Counted from the stretch's first letter, positions 21,609 through 31,690 are shown. The stretch: DNA of 64,000 bases from Megaustenia siamemsis (GCA_032433765.1 JAVIAB010000047.1:14125607-14189606), one strand, 5' to 3'. Numbers and translations: made by a program. Notes: a model not told the origin generated them from the letters alone.

Positions 21609-21658
21609 TAGCGACCACTATGGAATGTTATCTGACGGAACTGTTTTGGAGTTACAAT
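21609..21658 (-). repeat. Right arm of the 50-bp inverted repeat
   Basis: Exact reverse complement of 19864-19913. The two arms bracket about 1.7 kb holding satellite pieces, the gene fragment and DR4. I see no matching target duplication outside the arms. Confidence 0.9.
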
Positions 21659-21709
21659 AATTTATTTTGTTGTTTGTAATTTGAACCAGAATATATCATT
21701 AAAACAGTT

Positions 21710-21756
21710 GTTCCTTTGAAGTCCAGTTCACTAACCACTGAGCTATCGTGGCTCCC
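21710..21756 (-). mobile_element. SINE1 head fragment
   Basis: Only the first 45-50 bp of SINE1 (GGGAGCCACGATAGCTCAGTG on the minus strand, up to AAAGGA). A retention of the 5' end alone suggests later deletion. Confidence 0.7.
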
Positions 21757-21821
21757 GCAAGTGACTGTGGGCACTCTCATTTAGGTGATGTCGTTTGGAG
21801 TTGTCGCCCAAGCGGCCGGCC

Positions 21822-21912
21822 TGGCTCACATTAAAGTTTGACCTGGCTCACATTAAAGTTTGACCTGGCTCACATTCAAGTTTGACCTGTCTCACATTCG
21901 AGTTTGACCTTG
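21822..21912. repeat. 22-bp tandem repeat, 4 copies
   Basis: Units read CTGGCTCACATTAAAGTTTG plus AC, with increasing divergence to the right. Confidence 0.9.
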
Positions 21913-22159
21913 CTCACGCCACAACCGACAGTGCAAAATGGCGGCATGTTGCCATTTTTTTTGCAGAGACTGGCGTAGCTGCTTACACCGTTTCGATTGA
22001 TTGGTTTATTTGAATGTGTGTTCTCGATGCAACTGGAGCGAGGAAGTGACTGTGTACTCTATGTTCGAAGTAAGTCATTTGAAAACATCGCCTGTGCAGC
22101 CGTTTAGGACTGCACTGTAGTCGATCTTGTTAACATAATTATCTAATGTCAGAGTACTT

Positions 22160-22495
22160 TGGAAACTATGGAAATGTACCAGTCAAATACCGGTGGATAA
22201 AGAGATACAGCGAAGACGATGGCGCTGGATAGGACACACACTGCGGAAGCCAACTGAGAGTATTACACAACATGCCCTTTTTAGGAATACCCAGGGGAAA
22301 AGACAAAGAGGAAGACCAAGGAATTCTTGGAGAAGACAAATAGAAGCAGAGATGAAGATGATGGGGAAGACATGGAATGATCTTAAAAGAATGAAAAGAA
22401 ACGGAACAACTTGGAAAGTGTTTGTTGAAGACCTATGCTCCACAGGGAGCTAAAAAGGTAGAAGAAGAAGAAGAAGAAGAAGAAGTAGACGAAGA
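22160..22495 (+). mobile_element. LINE-C 3' end with (GAA)n tail
   Basis: A plus frame at 22193-22453 encodes RRRWRWIGHTLRKPTESITQ, then GKRQRGRPRNSWRRQIEAEM and TWKVFVEDLCSTGS, the terminal segment of a LINE RT protein. It is followed by (GAAGAA)n at about 22459-22486. It is highly similar to the end of 25975-26875. Confidence 0.88.
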
Positions 22496-22649
22496 AAGCA
22501 CGTTGGAGGGAGCTGTGACATGAGGGGAGTGGATATGGGAAATTCCCATCTGAAGTGAAATGGATTCCATGAACAGAACAGCCCGGAAACAATTTTCCTT
22601 TTTAATATCTATTTGTATTTGATGTTACATGTTTTGTAATTTGTGAAAC

Positions 22650-22965
22650 TGAATGAGAGTTGTTGTGGTGCAGGGGTTAGTAATTTGATCTACAGTGAGA
22701 CATGGGTTCCAGATCGATTCCCATTAAAGGCGTCTAGTATCAAATGGATATAAGTTTTGATGTGAGAAAAAAAACAGCATTGGCGTAATGCTGACCATAC
22801 AACACAAAATATATATCGCTGATGAGATCAAATAAAAAAAAATATGGATACTATGTCATAGTTTCTATGCCCCACAAGGCGTGACTGGTAATTTGTGGGT
22901 ACTATATCATAATCAACGACTCCCACAAGGCGTGACTGGGTTATTTGTGGGCACTATATCATAAT
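22650..22965 (+). mobile_element. SINE7-like element with duplicated tail
   Basis: A tRNA-like head (GGTGCAGGGGTTAGTAATTTG, then a box-B-like CAGATCGATTCCC) precedes an A-rich body. Its 3' part contains two copies of about 47 bp (CCCACAAGGCGTGACTGG, ACTATATCATAATC) immediately before SINE1 at 22966. Only one copy is seen, so the family assignment is tentative. Confidence 0.5.
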
Positions 22966-23220
22966 CGGAGTCGCGATAGCTCAGTGGTTAATGAAGGACA
23001 CGAGGTAGGGTCCGATCCCAACCAACGGCTTCCGGGTTCACCCAGCCTTTAATGGGTACCGGATTTTTTTCTGAGAAACTAAAGCGGCACGGGCGTAATA
23101 CCGACCACATTACCCGATAAAAATGATGTGCCGAAGGCCTGTAAAATGTATGGTCACTAACACCATATTCCCTATACGCCACTTGACGTGACGGGGGCTC
23201 TTTACCATTTTCTTTACTTA
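22966..23220 (+). mobile_element. SINE1 copy with internal head deletion
   Basis: Box A TAGCTCAGTGG is intact, but the segment between the boxes is shortened (GTTAATGAAGGACACGAGG). Box B is mutated to GGTCCGATCCC. The body and tail are complete. Confidence 0.88.
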
Positions 23221-23375
23221 TTTGCTTTTCGCGGGGGAGGGGGGTGTAAAGGCCTAAAGATGCACCGATATGCAAAGCTGCTGTAAAGCTGATAATAATA
23301 CTGACAAGGTTAAAAAATGGAAATGTAGTATGGTAACAAATGTACGTGAGTGAGACACATAATAAAAGTAGAATG

Positions 23376-23700
23376 ATGTTCCGACCAAAAATGCCTTCAG
23401 CTGGAGCAACAAATAACAACAATCATCGCCGTGTAATTTACATGTATGTATAGCCTTATAGATTTTTCGGTTGTTATTTGTTGTTCCAGCTGAAGACCTT
23501 CTTGGCCGAAACGTCCTTTGTTTCTCACCTACTTAAAGCTATTACAATACAACTTTTTAATTTAAAAAATATGTTTCTATACTTGCTTTTCGTGTTTGTT
23601 TTTGTATTAGTATTTGTTGCCTTGCTTGTAACTGATGAAGTCCTTTGCCGAGGCGTCGTAGTTTGTCTCGTAGTACAGCAGGCGATTGTCCGTGGAGTGT
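23376..23700 (+). mobile_element. Penelope-like element remnant with hammerhead-like motifs
   Basis: Two plus-strand motifs resemble hammerhead cores: CTGAAGACC...GGCCGAAACGTC at about 23491-23515, and CTGATGA...TTGCCGAGGCGTC at 23632-23657, some 140 bp apart. A third, diverged copy of the first lies inverted at 23381-23420, so 23381-23420 and 23470-23508 form a roughly 40-bp imperfect inverted repeat. Tandem or inverted hammerheads are known from Penelope-like elements. No GIY-YIG or RT coding sequence is visible here. The first motif lacks a normal stem II, so activity is doubtful. Confidence 0.45.
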
Positions 23701-23834
23701 AGTGGAACGATACCAGGTCCCGTCTTTGCCCTTGAACGGAATGTGTATCTGTGTTCCGGTGCAAATCTGCCACCAGCTGGGTTATGGCCAAATCGATTGT
23801 TCACAGAAGTGGAGGTCTGACTTTATTTATGCTG

Positions 23835-23958
23835 CTTCTACCTTTCAGCTCCCTGTGGAGCATTGGTTTTCAAAAACACTTTCGAAGCCGTTCTGTCTCT
23901 TGCCAATCTTTTAAGATCATTCCATGCCTTCCCCGTTATCTTCACATCTCTTAGACAA
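23835..23958 (-). mobile_element. LINE-C 3' end fragment
   Basis: Reverse complement of the last 120 bp of LINE-C (AGATTGGCAAGAGACAGAAC, then TGCTCCACAGGGAGCTGAAA on the minus strand). 5'-truncated and mutated. Confidence 0.82.
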
Positions 23959-24305
23959 GAGAGCCCGTATCTTTCCTGGCTCGCGGATTAACTTTTTTTC
24001 TTTTCTTTGACTTGTCCATGTTTGTGAAGCTTTTACGGCTCATATTTTTACAGTACCAGATAACCAGTCCCACCATGCACAGCCCTCATTAGCCGACTTT
24101 AAATTATGAAAATGCCTGGTAGGGAATAGTGCCATAATTCTTTACTCCCCATTACAGGTCCCTGTAGCGCACGGGCTGACTTCATTTGCTGGGACAGGGA
24201 TTCTTGAGGCCTGTTTACTGATATGAAGTCTATTCACGAAATTGGCGCGGGCGCAGGGAAATTATGTTGCCCGTGACGGCCGTTACGGCGACCCGGAAAT
24301 GTTAA
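23959..24305. other. Unassigned spacer
   Basis: Nothing recognised apart from a near-palindrome around GTGACGGCCGTTACGG at about 24270. Confidence 0.5.
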
Positions 24306-24309
24306 CTTA

Positions 24310-24800
24310 GAGCTGCGCACCATTCTTCCTCTTCTTCTTCTATCCTTCCTCCATTGCCGTTGGCATCGAGGAGAGATATAATCTGCGATTCTTTGATCTT
24401 CTGTTGGCCTCTTCTGATGTTATCCCTCCTAGTGACTCTAATATTCCCTTTATCCATCTCTTTCTCGGTCTTCCTCTTAATCTGGCCATTTCGTAGCGTT
24501 TGTTTATGGCTCTTTGAGTCATTGTTAGCTCTTTTTGTCTTGTTATGAGCCGAACCAATTTATCTGTTGTTTCTTTATGTATTCGATGGCTGTTTCAATT
24601 TCGAGTTTCTTCCTCAGGTCGGTGTTTCTTACTCTGTCCCTTAAGCTGTTTCCTGTCATTCTTCTGACACATTTCATTTCGGTGGTCGTTATCTTTCTTA
24701 TTGTTCTAGAGTCCAGCGTCCAATTCTGGCACTGATAGCACAGAGTTGGTAGAAAATTTAATTTGTATATTGCCCTTTTTGCCATACCATTTGTACAGTT
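24310..24800 (-). mobile_element. LINE-D RT C-terminal fragment, frameshifted
   Basis: Two overlapping minus frames (24543-24785 and 24340-24558) together read through LPTLCYQCQNWTLDSRTIRK, TTTEMKCVRRMTG and QQINWFGS, then ARLRGRPRKRWIKGILESLG. This is the usual LINE order: LLYGSE-like, EMR..RR, WFGH, GRPR..W. They are offset by a frameshift near 24545. A GAAGAAGAAGAGG-like tail lies at the 3' (left) end. It differs from RTE-A/B and LINE-C. Confidence 0.82.
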
Positions 24801-25432
24801 TAATGCACATTCTTTTTGAAAGTAAAAACGTGTCCTTATACGGAACGCAACACGTTCAATAAAAAAGTATAGACGATCAGAATGAGCACTTTGTTGGTTG
24901 CTGCAACGGGATCCGGGTAGATATGAGAATACTCCACCGGCATTGAAACTATTCCGAGGTGTAAAGTCTCGTCTCTATACAGGTTTAGCTGCCTAAAATC
25001 ACCTCACTAACTACATTTGTATGATATTTTTGTTCAAATCTAGATACAAGAAAAGAAGATAAGACACAAGCATGAATAATTATTTGTTGAATTAAGCCTT
25101 GCTTTATTTCACTAAAACCCATCCGTGAAAGACAAAAACTTTTAGTCGCAATTGTGGGCGTCTGTAGACAACATTGATGGGAAATATCAAATCCCAGACA
25201 GGAGTTTCTATTCAGAAAAGTACATCTATTAAGGGGGAAGTCCACGTGTCGCTTGGCACAAAGGGAGGTGATTCTTGCGGGCGTTCGACGTTGGTTCTGA
25301 AGTAGTCTGCTCGTGAATTGATTCTTTGATAAATCGATGCCCTCGTCGAGGGCTAGGTACCGTATTAAACCGCTAGAGGGTTCTGTAGGTTCAGGGTCAG
25401 ATTTTGCAATGAAGGTTTGTTGCACGAGCATT

Positions 25433-25434
<2 letters not shown>
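24801..25434. other. Unassigned, one weak minus-strand frame
   Basis: A minus-strand frame covers 24985 to about 25430 (roughly 150 codons before it runs into the TA tract), including DPEPTEPSSGLIRYLALDEG. No domain is recognised, and composition and length are compatible with chance or an unknown transposon. It is reported as unknown, not as a gene. Confidence 0.3.

Positions 25435-25502
<68 letters not shown>
25435..25502. repeat. (TA)n microsatellite
   Basis: An uninterrupted alternating TA tract of about 68 bp, directly at the 3' (left) end of the RTE-B copy that follows. Confidence 0.97.
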
Positions 25503-25504
<2 letters not shown>

Positions 25505-27045
25505 TCTTGTGTTATACCGTTGTCACAGACGATCATGTCCTACCACAATTCTCTGTCCACAGTGCATTGTATTAATTATGTTGTTGACCGCTTTCATGCC
25601 ACGAAAACAAACTATCTGGTAGCTTATCTCTTTATCTTCCGCGATCTCTCATTCCCTGTAATTTGCCAGTTTTAACTAAAAATTCCAAATATCTTCTTAT
25701 GATGTGCCCAAAAAATTTATATTCTTTCTTTTTTGAGCTCTCTTTTTTGTGTTGGCCGCTTTGATAATGTCCTCATTGGTATTCTTAGCTGTCCAGGGAA
25801 TTCTCAACATTCTTCTAAATAAATCCCAACTCTCAGACCTCGTGTAATCGTCTTTTCATTTGCTTGTCTACTATCCATGATTCGCATCCATAAGTCAAAA
25901 TTGGCACTAAAGAGCACCGATGAATTCTTTTTCCCGCTGCTATTGACGTAAATTTCAAAAAAAAAATATCAATTTCTCTTTCTACTGGCCATAGATTGGA
26001 TTATAAAAAGAACTCAGAACAACAGCAATGAAATCCAGAGGTCACTGACCAAGCAACTTGATGATTTAGACTTTGCTGATAATGTAGCTCTCCTATTACA
26101 CAACCACCAACAGATGCAGGATAAAATGAGCATACTTGATGAAACATCACAACAGATGGGACTAAAAATAAATAGAGATAAGACCAACATTATGAGAACT
26201 AATGCAGTTGGCAATAACCAAATAAAAATAGGAGAAATACCTCTACTAGATGTGCAATCTTACATATATCTGGGCAATAATATAGATAAAGAGGGAGAAA
26301 CAGAAAATGATACAAAAATAAGGATATCAAAAGCAAGAGGAGCATTCGTTGCACTGGGAAACATATGGAAGTCCAAAGAAATTAGGTTAAATACTAAAAT
26401 AAAATTTTCAACTCCAATGTTACGTCGGTCTTATTACATGGCTGTGAAACATGGAGAACAACTAAAATGACAATCATGAAGATACAGACTATCATTAATG
26501 GATGCTTACGCAGAATAAAAGGATGGAAATGGCAGGACAAAATCACTAACATACAATTATGGAAATGTACCAGTCAAATACCAGTGGATAAAGAGATGTA
26601 GCGAAGACGATGGTCCTGGATAGGACACACAATGCGAAAACCAACTGCTAGTATTACACAACAGGCCCTTTTTTTGGATCCATGGGGAAAAAGACAAAGA
26701 GGAAGACCAAGGAATTCTTGGAGAAGACGGACAAAAGGAGATATGAAGATGATGGGGAAGACATGGAACGATCTTAAAAGAATGGCAAGAAACAGAACGT
26801 CTTGGAAAGTGTTTGTTGAAGACCTATGCTCCAGAGGGAGCTGAAAGGTAGAAAAAGAAATAAGAAGATTGGCAATAACGTGTACATATTTTTTTTTAAT
26901 TTTCTGAAATGTTACTTTGGCCTGAGCTATTGAGCTCTTTTATTTCTGCGGTAATCTTCCATCTGATGTTACAATTGTGCTCAAGTGTTTGATGCTCTGC
27001 ACTTGTTTCAGATTTGTCCTTTTTATATTTATGCTGCTTGTTTAT
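25503..27045 (-). mobile_element. RTE-B LINE, split by LINE-C
   Basis: RTE-B 3' sequence at 25503-25972 (minus) stops at the ATTGACGTAAATTTC region and resumes at about 26890 with TTTTCTGAAATGTTACTTTGG, the next part of the element. LINE-C at 25975-26875 lies between. The copy ends near 27045, just before another (TA)n. All frames are broken. Confidence 0.85.
25975..26875 (+). mobile_element. LINE-C fragment nested in RTE-B
   Basis: Plus-strand RT C-terminal half. A frame at about 26040-26470 starts DLDFADNVALLLHNHQQMQD, where FADN replaces the catalytic FADD, then MGLKINRDKTNIMR, YIYLGNNIDKEGE and RISKARGAFVALGNIW. After a stop and frameshift, 26632-26844 gives KRQRGRPRNSWRRRTKGDMK and WKVFVEDLCSRGS. 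It is inactive. It inserted into RTE-B and is therefore younger than it. Confidence 0.9.
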
Positions 27046-27049
27046 CACT

Positions 27050-27052
<3 letters not shown>

Positions 27053-27110
<58 letters not shown>
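27053..27110. repeat. (TA)n microsatellite at the LINE 3' end
   Basis: About 58 bp of TA, between the broken 5' edge of RTE-B and the 3' end of the RLE-type LINE. It could be the pre-existing target or the LINE tail. Confidence 0.97.
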
Positions 27111-27113
<3 letters not shown>

Positions 27114-27296
27114 GTAGGAAACTCTTTGTACAGAGCTTCGCAGCAGGAGGCAATCTGATCATCAGAAGAAGACCCCCCCCGTCGAGCAAGTGTTTCGACC
27201 CTTTAGCTTCTTGACACTCTAGGGGAGGTGGGCCCGCCTGGGTCATGACTTCCAGGCGTCGACCTCCTGCCGCATTGCCTCTAAGGCTTACACCGT

Positions 27297-27505
27297 ATGT
27301 TCGGCACAAACTAACTAAACGTAATACACAGAACTTTCTAAAATAGCTTACCTAAACTAAGCTTATGTTCGGCACAAAATAACTATCACTTAATACACAA
27401 AACACTCGAAAATAGATTACCTAACTTAAGGTTTACATTTCATGTTCGGCACAAAATAGTTGCATTTAATAGGCAACACACTCGAGAATAGATACCTTAC
27501 CTGCT
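27297..27505. repeat. Three 75-80 bp repeats in the LINE 3' UTR
   Basis: Each unit has ATGTTCGGCACAAA then AATACACARAACWYTC and an AAATAG.TTACCT-like end, with starts near 27297, 27366 and 27442. This may be a functional 3' UTR structure of the element. Confidence 0.75.
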
Positions 27506-27840
27506 CTTGGTTTAAACCTAGCGCGTTACTGCGCTTTCGACTTGGCTACTGATGCAACGATATTTTCTAGACCCGTCAGTGTCTGACTTTCGTGGGAAAT
27601 CGGCATCTGCTGGTTAAGATTGACGCCTAGTTGTCTGGTCTTCTTGTTGTTTAGGCCTGCTGTTTGTATGGTAGTTGCCCCAAGCATCTGGTCTGATGCT
27701 CACCTCCGGTCGATTATGTAACTTCTTATCGCTTCGTCTCGGGCCCTACTTCAATCCTCCCTACTCTGTTGACTTATGTGGGAGCAATAAGTGGTCAAGG
27801 TGTAAAATAGTCGCCCGATCCGTCTGGTCTGGACATAATA

Positions 27841-29034
27841 TTATTTAACTGTTGGTCTGTCTCGATTCTGCCACAGCCAGCACGACGCTCTTTCTGCTGA
27901 CTCAGCAATAGTCTTCATTGTTCTTGACCGCATCCCTCCCTTAATTCCTAGCATTTTTAAGAGGTCGTAGAGGGATGGGGTTGTGAGTCCTCTGGCACTA
28001 ACCACCACCGAAAACACTCTACTCTGTACTCCCTGCTTTCTCAGCTCGGTGGCGAGATCCTTGTATTTAGATAGTTTGAATATATGCTGTTCCTCTATCC
28101 TGGATTCAAATGGCACTGTGAGTTCTATTAAAATGACATGGGTCATATTTGACGTGTAGAGTGCAATGTCTGGACGCATTTTAGATCTCTTAATGCACTC
28201 TGGGTACTTCCCTCGCCCTGGGAGGTCAACCGCCATCTCCCAATCGTTAGCTATGTCCAGGATAGTGAAGTCGTTCCAGTGGTTCTGCTTGGGGCGTGCA
28301 GCCTGTCCCGCTCTCAAAAAGTAGGTGTTAGTCGTAGCAGGTCGAACTTTATTGTTGGCCTTCATCCGCGCCCCATCCACGGTGGCAGCCAGTTCATGCA
28401 GCACTCTGTTGTGTCGCCATGTGTACCGCCCTTGGCCTAGTGCTGTCTTGCATGAGGAAAGAACATGCTCCATCGTCTGTCTTCCTCCGCAAAGAGGACA
28501 TCGATTGTCATCTGTCTTCCCCCACTTCACAAGGTTGCAGGCTGATGGTAGAAGGTCATACATAGATCTGATTATGTAGCTGAGCCGCAGCGGTGCCATA
28601 TGCCACATGTCATTCCATGTTAGTGTCCTCTGCAAAGCCATCTCCCATGTGGTCCATTGGCCTTGCTGCACTTGTTGTGCTGCCTTTTGTACACGCTTGT
28701 TCTCCTCGACATCTCTGATCTCCCTGACTACCATGTCCCTTCGTTGTCTATTTGATGCCTTTGACCACCATTGGATGTCTCCATGACCAAATCCACGCCT
28801 GTTGGTCTGCGTGTAGCCCATTACTTCCTTTAGCTGGAGACTCTCACGTGCTTCGCGTACTGCTGCACACGCCTGCCACTTCCGACCGGTCTTCACTGTG
28901 GGTTCCACTGTTCGGACAGTTTCGTCTGATGAGCTTTGCAGCATAACTGCCAATCTGGCCTTGCCGGCTTTATATTCCTCTAGGACTGACTTGAACGGAA
29001 GGACCAGCTTGGCTTTCTTACAGTACAGCGCAAC
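27841..29034 (-). CDS. LINE ORF C-terminus: CCHC zinc knuckle and restriction-like endonuclease
   Basis: About 398 codons, open to a TAA at 27841-27843; the 5' end is cut by the (TA)n at 29035. Counting from the first Met of the extended frame, residues 193-209 form a zinc knuckle C-x2-C-x7-H-x4-C (CPLCGG...MEHVLSSC), followed by RYTWRHNRVLHELA. Residues 300-340 look like the restriction-like endonuclease core: MRPDIALY, then HVILIELTVPFE and a lysine-rich KLSKYKDLA. The second acidic position is Glu (ELT), where R2 has Asp. The family role is cutting target DNA to prime reverse transcription. No stop or frameshift interrupts it, unlike the other LINEs here, so it is comparatively young. The RT active site is not present, so this copy cannot move alone. 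Confidence 0.82.
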   Translation of the reverse strand, partial: VALYCKKAKLVLPFKSVLEEYKAGKARLAVMLQSSSDETVRTVEPTVKTGRKWQACAAVREARESLQLKEVMGYTQTNRRGFGHGDIQWWSKASNRQRRDMVVREIRDVEENKRVQKAAQQVQQGQWTTWEMALQRTLTWNDMWHMAPLRLSYIIRSMYDLLPSACNLVKWGKTDDNRCPLCGGRQTMEHVLSSCKTALGQGRYTWRHNRVLHELAATVDGARMKANNKVRPATTNTYFLRAGQAARPKQNHWNDFTILDIANDWEMAVDLPGRGKYPECIKRSKMRPDIALYTSNMTHVILIELTVPFESRIEEQHIFKLSKYKDLATELRKQGVQSRVFSVVVSARGLTTPSLYDLLKMLGIKGGMRSRTMKTIAESAERASCWLWQNRDRPTVK

Positions 29035-29051
29035 AATATATATATATATAT
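29035..29051. repeat. Short (TA)n at the LINE 5' junction
   Basis: A 17-bp TA tract directly at the 5' truncation point of the RLE LINE, matching the tract at its 3' end. Confidence 0.9.
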
Positions 29052-29097
29052 TACTGTATACTATGCATAAATGCACCGTATATATACATATTATATA

Positions 29098-29552
29098 CTA
29101 TCTATCTACTGACCTTTCGAGCCGGAGCCGGCCCATATGGCGTAGACCAAGATACTCCTTCTCTTATCTAAATTTTTATTTTAGAAGTTTCCAATTCTTT
29201 TAAAGATATTTTATCATTTGTCACTGTTCTGTGCAAGCAGCTCTCTCACTGAGGGAGCCGATTCCTGCTTGCCTCTCTAATCAATGTTTTTCGCAGTGTC
29301 TCTCTGGGTCTTCCACTTTTCCTCTTACCTGTTGTTTACCACATGCGGGCTTGCTTTGCTATTCGGTTATTATCTCTTCTCATCACATGTCCAACATATG
29401 ACCATCGTCTTTTCTTTATTACTGAAGATATTAGTGGTTGATTGGCGATTTCCATATTTTCTCATATATACTATGCCAAGAGTATATTTTTCTATCATAG
29501 TAGTGTCCATAATGGTTAAGCTGTACCTTTCGAATGAGGTGGATGAGCTACG

Positions 29553-29554
<2 letters not shown>
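29098..29554 (-). mobile_element. LINE-G 3' part with (GATA)n tail
   Basis: The minus strand ends in GATAGATAG (seen as CTATCTATC at 29098). Coding remnants include NKEKTMVICWTCDEKR, matching the usual RRW.Y.GH..R LINE segment, and a SGRPRETLRKT-like stretch near 29300. The first 190 bp match 14390-14587, and 29480-29540 matches 30250-30322 inverted. Confidence 0.7.

Positions 29555-29601
<47 letters not shown>
29555..29601. repeat. (TA)n microsatellite
   Basis: A 47-bp alternating TA tract at the 5' edge of LINE-G. Confidence 0.97.
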
Positions 29602-29606
<5 letters not shown>

Positions 29607-29928
29607 CACACAAACGCCATTCAGAAAATAGATCTCCTGAACGATTTAAAAGAGAACTAATAGATGTAATCTCTCGTGTGTTACTGGGGCCTCATTATGA
29701 GTGAAGTAAAGCATAGTGACACTGTGACCTTCCAGGCATGTCGTAAGAGGCGACTAAGGAGATTTGATCAATGGCTTGACAAGCTGTCATTGTAAAAAGT
29801 ATTGTTATGGAAACAGCGCCATAGATTTTAGAGCAGTGATCTCTGCAATATGTGCCACTTTGGCAAGCAAGGTTTCTGTTTTTTTGAGATTGTGGTTCTG
29901 CCCTATGCGCCGTCTTCGGCTCGAAATG
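29602..29928. other. Unassigned, possible SINE-like stretch
   Basis: Contains CAGGCATGTCGTAAGAGGCG near 29735, which resembles a phrase I associate with dispersed invertebrate repeats. I cannot define element ends. Confidence 0.35.
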
Positions 29929-30222
<294 letters not shown>

Positions 30223-30246
30223 GATAGATAGTTAATATCATACCTC

Positions 30247-30325
30247 ATCTACTTTATTCTAATGGTACAGCTTACCATCATGGACACTATTATGATAGAA
30301 ACATATACTCTAGGCATAGTGCTTA
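30247..30325 (+). mobile_element. LINE-G fragment, head-to-head with 29098-29554
   Basis: TGGTACAGCTTACCATCATG, then GACACTATTATGATAGAAAC, is the same segment as 29480-29540 on the opposite strand. Confidence 0.65.
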
Positions 30326-30434
30326 TTTTACTGAAACAAAACCCCTGCATGTGATTGATTTTTGAAACAAAACAAAGTAAACATGTATTTTAATTAAAAC
30401 AGTCAGTCAAACATACAATTTATTTTTTGTTCGG

Positions 30435-30655
30435 TTAATACGGTGCCGGCCTCAGGACAAGGAAGACCCAAGTTCAAAGCCAACTAGAAGTGGTGGTGAT
30501 TTTTCAAATACAGGAAAATTAATCCATGGTTTCTTGATAAGATTACCCTCCCCTGAACGCTGGGATAGTGAGACCCGACATCATGCCCTCTCGGATAACC
30601 GCAAAAAAAACAGGAGGTCCCGTGTGCATTATCGCACGTAAAGAACTCTGAGCTA
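30435..30655 (+). mobile_element. SINE6 copy 2
   Basis: Head GTGCCGGCCTCAGGACAAGG with a degenerate box B (AAGTTCAAAGCC). The body has TTACCCTCCCCTGAACGC, GTGAGACCCGACATC and CCCTCTCGG, ending in ATTATCGCACGTAAAGAAC. It shares its body with 14780-14975. Confidence 0.6.
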
Positions 30656-30699
30656 GTTAAAATCGAAAACAGTATGCTATATGGCCGCTGCCCGGGGCA

Positions 30700-31318
30700 A
30701 ACTGCCAGAAAAATAGTGAAGAATTATAGAATTGCATAGTTCCAGCAGTCTGCTTCCATTTTCGTTTATTTCAGCTGTTTTATCGCTAAAGGGTCCTAAG
30801 ATATCGCTGTTCTTACTGTTGCGTTTCCCAAGCCTTCCATTAAAATCTCCCACCACTAACATGTCGTCGCTTTCGTCAATCTTGTTAATGATTTCATCCA
30901 ATGTGTCGTAGAATTCTTCGCTGTCTCTTTCATTGTTGTTGCATGGTGCACAGATTTGAATGTAATTTGTTTTTCGATCGTCTTCTAGTAGTTTAATTGA
31001 GATAATTCTTTCTGAATGGTATTTTATTTCTAGAATGTTCTTTGCGTGTTCTGGGTCGATGATAAAACCTACTCCATGTGTTGCTCTTTCTGTGTTGTCG
31101 ACTCCTGAGAATATTTTCGTGTAGTTCATATGTGTTTTCTTTATCTGTTGTCCTTTTACTCTGGTGTCCGCTAATCCTAGTATTTTAATTTTCCTTTTTG
31201 TCATTTCTTCTATAAGTTCGACTTCTTTATTTTTTATCCCGCATATATTTATCGTTGCTACTTTATGTTTATCTATCTCCATCTTCTGTGTATTTCTCTG
31301 AGCATAAAACATTTATCC
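30700..31318 (-). pseudogene. RTE-type LINE, AP-endonuclease domain fragment
   Basis: The minus frame (start 31312) begins MFYAQRNTQKMEIDKHK and continues VATINICGIKNKE (Asn 22 of the first endonuclease motif), then ILGLADTRVKG, where the usual catalytic Glu of the ETR/EVR motif reads Asp. Next are HGVGFIID, CAPCNNNERDSEEFYDTL, MLVVGDFNGRLGKRN (the catalytic D-x-N, residues 155-157) and NENGSRLLELC. The match ends at about residue 195, before the SDH motif and all of the RT. In a functional element this domain nicks target DNA. Finding only the 5' part is unusual and implies a later deletion or recombination. Confidence 0.85.
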
Positions 31319-31574
31319 CTTACCGACCTGGTGAATCAGTCGTAAGTTAAGAGCTTAACTTAAGAAGAACACACGTTGGGGGTTTAGCCCGGCTGATGTT
31401 TCCTCCAACGTGTTTGATCGCTAAGGTCTCACGCGCGATCTTTTACGATCTAACTATAAATCTTTAGTTGTTTACATTTTAAAAAGTACTTATCGAGTCT
31501 TATCCTCCTCCTTTGGAAGAAAACTTTATACAACTTTTCGAAAATTATAATCCGTTGGAAACACTATATTCAAT

Positions 31575-31690
31575 CACTTCAACAACAGAAATGATAAATA
31601 ACTGTCGAGATCGAAAGTTGTGGTGAGACATGATCACCTACGCGATTAAGCTTGGTACTTATTCATGATGAATATGATGATGATGATGAT
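31575..31690 (+). mobile_element. RTE-A extreme 3' end
   Basis: CAACAACAGAAATGATAAAT, GATCGAAAGTTGTGG and ACATGATCACCTACGC, then a (GATGAT)n tail to about 31690. It covers only the last 100 bp of the element. Confidence 0.8.

Larger units (their letters stand above)
27111..29034 (-). mobile_element. RLE-type non-LTR retrotransposon, 5'-truncated
   Basis: A 1.9 kb minus-strand element: C-terminal coding part 27841-29034 and a roughly 730-bp 3' UTR (27111-27840) containing a three-fold repeat. It is bounded on both sides by (TA)n tracts. A restriction-like endonuclease domain places it with the R2/R4/NeSL-like LINEs rather than the APE-type RTE elements elsewhere in the window. The RT domain itself is missing. 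Confidence 0.85.

Noticed and set aside
19864..21658. piggyBac-type element using TTAA
   Set aside because: TTAA overlaps the left arm start but the right arm is followed by AATT, so there is no target duplication.
24985..25536. A 183-codon minus frame as a gene
   Set aside because: The first part is (TA)n translated as YIYI; the remainder has no recognisable domain.
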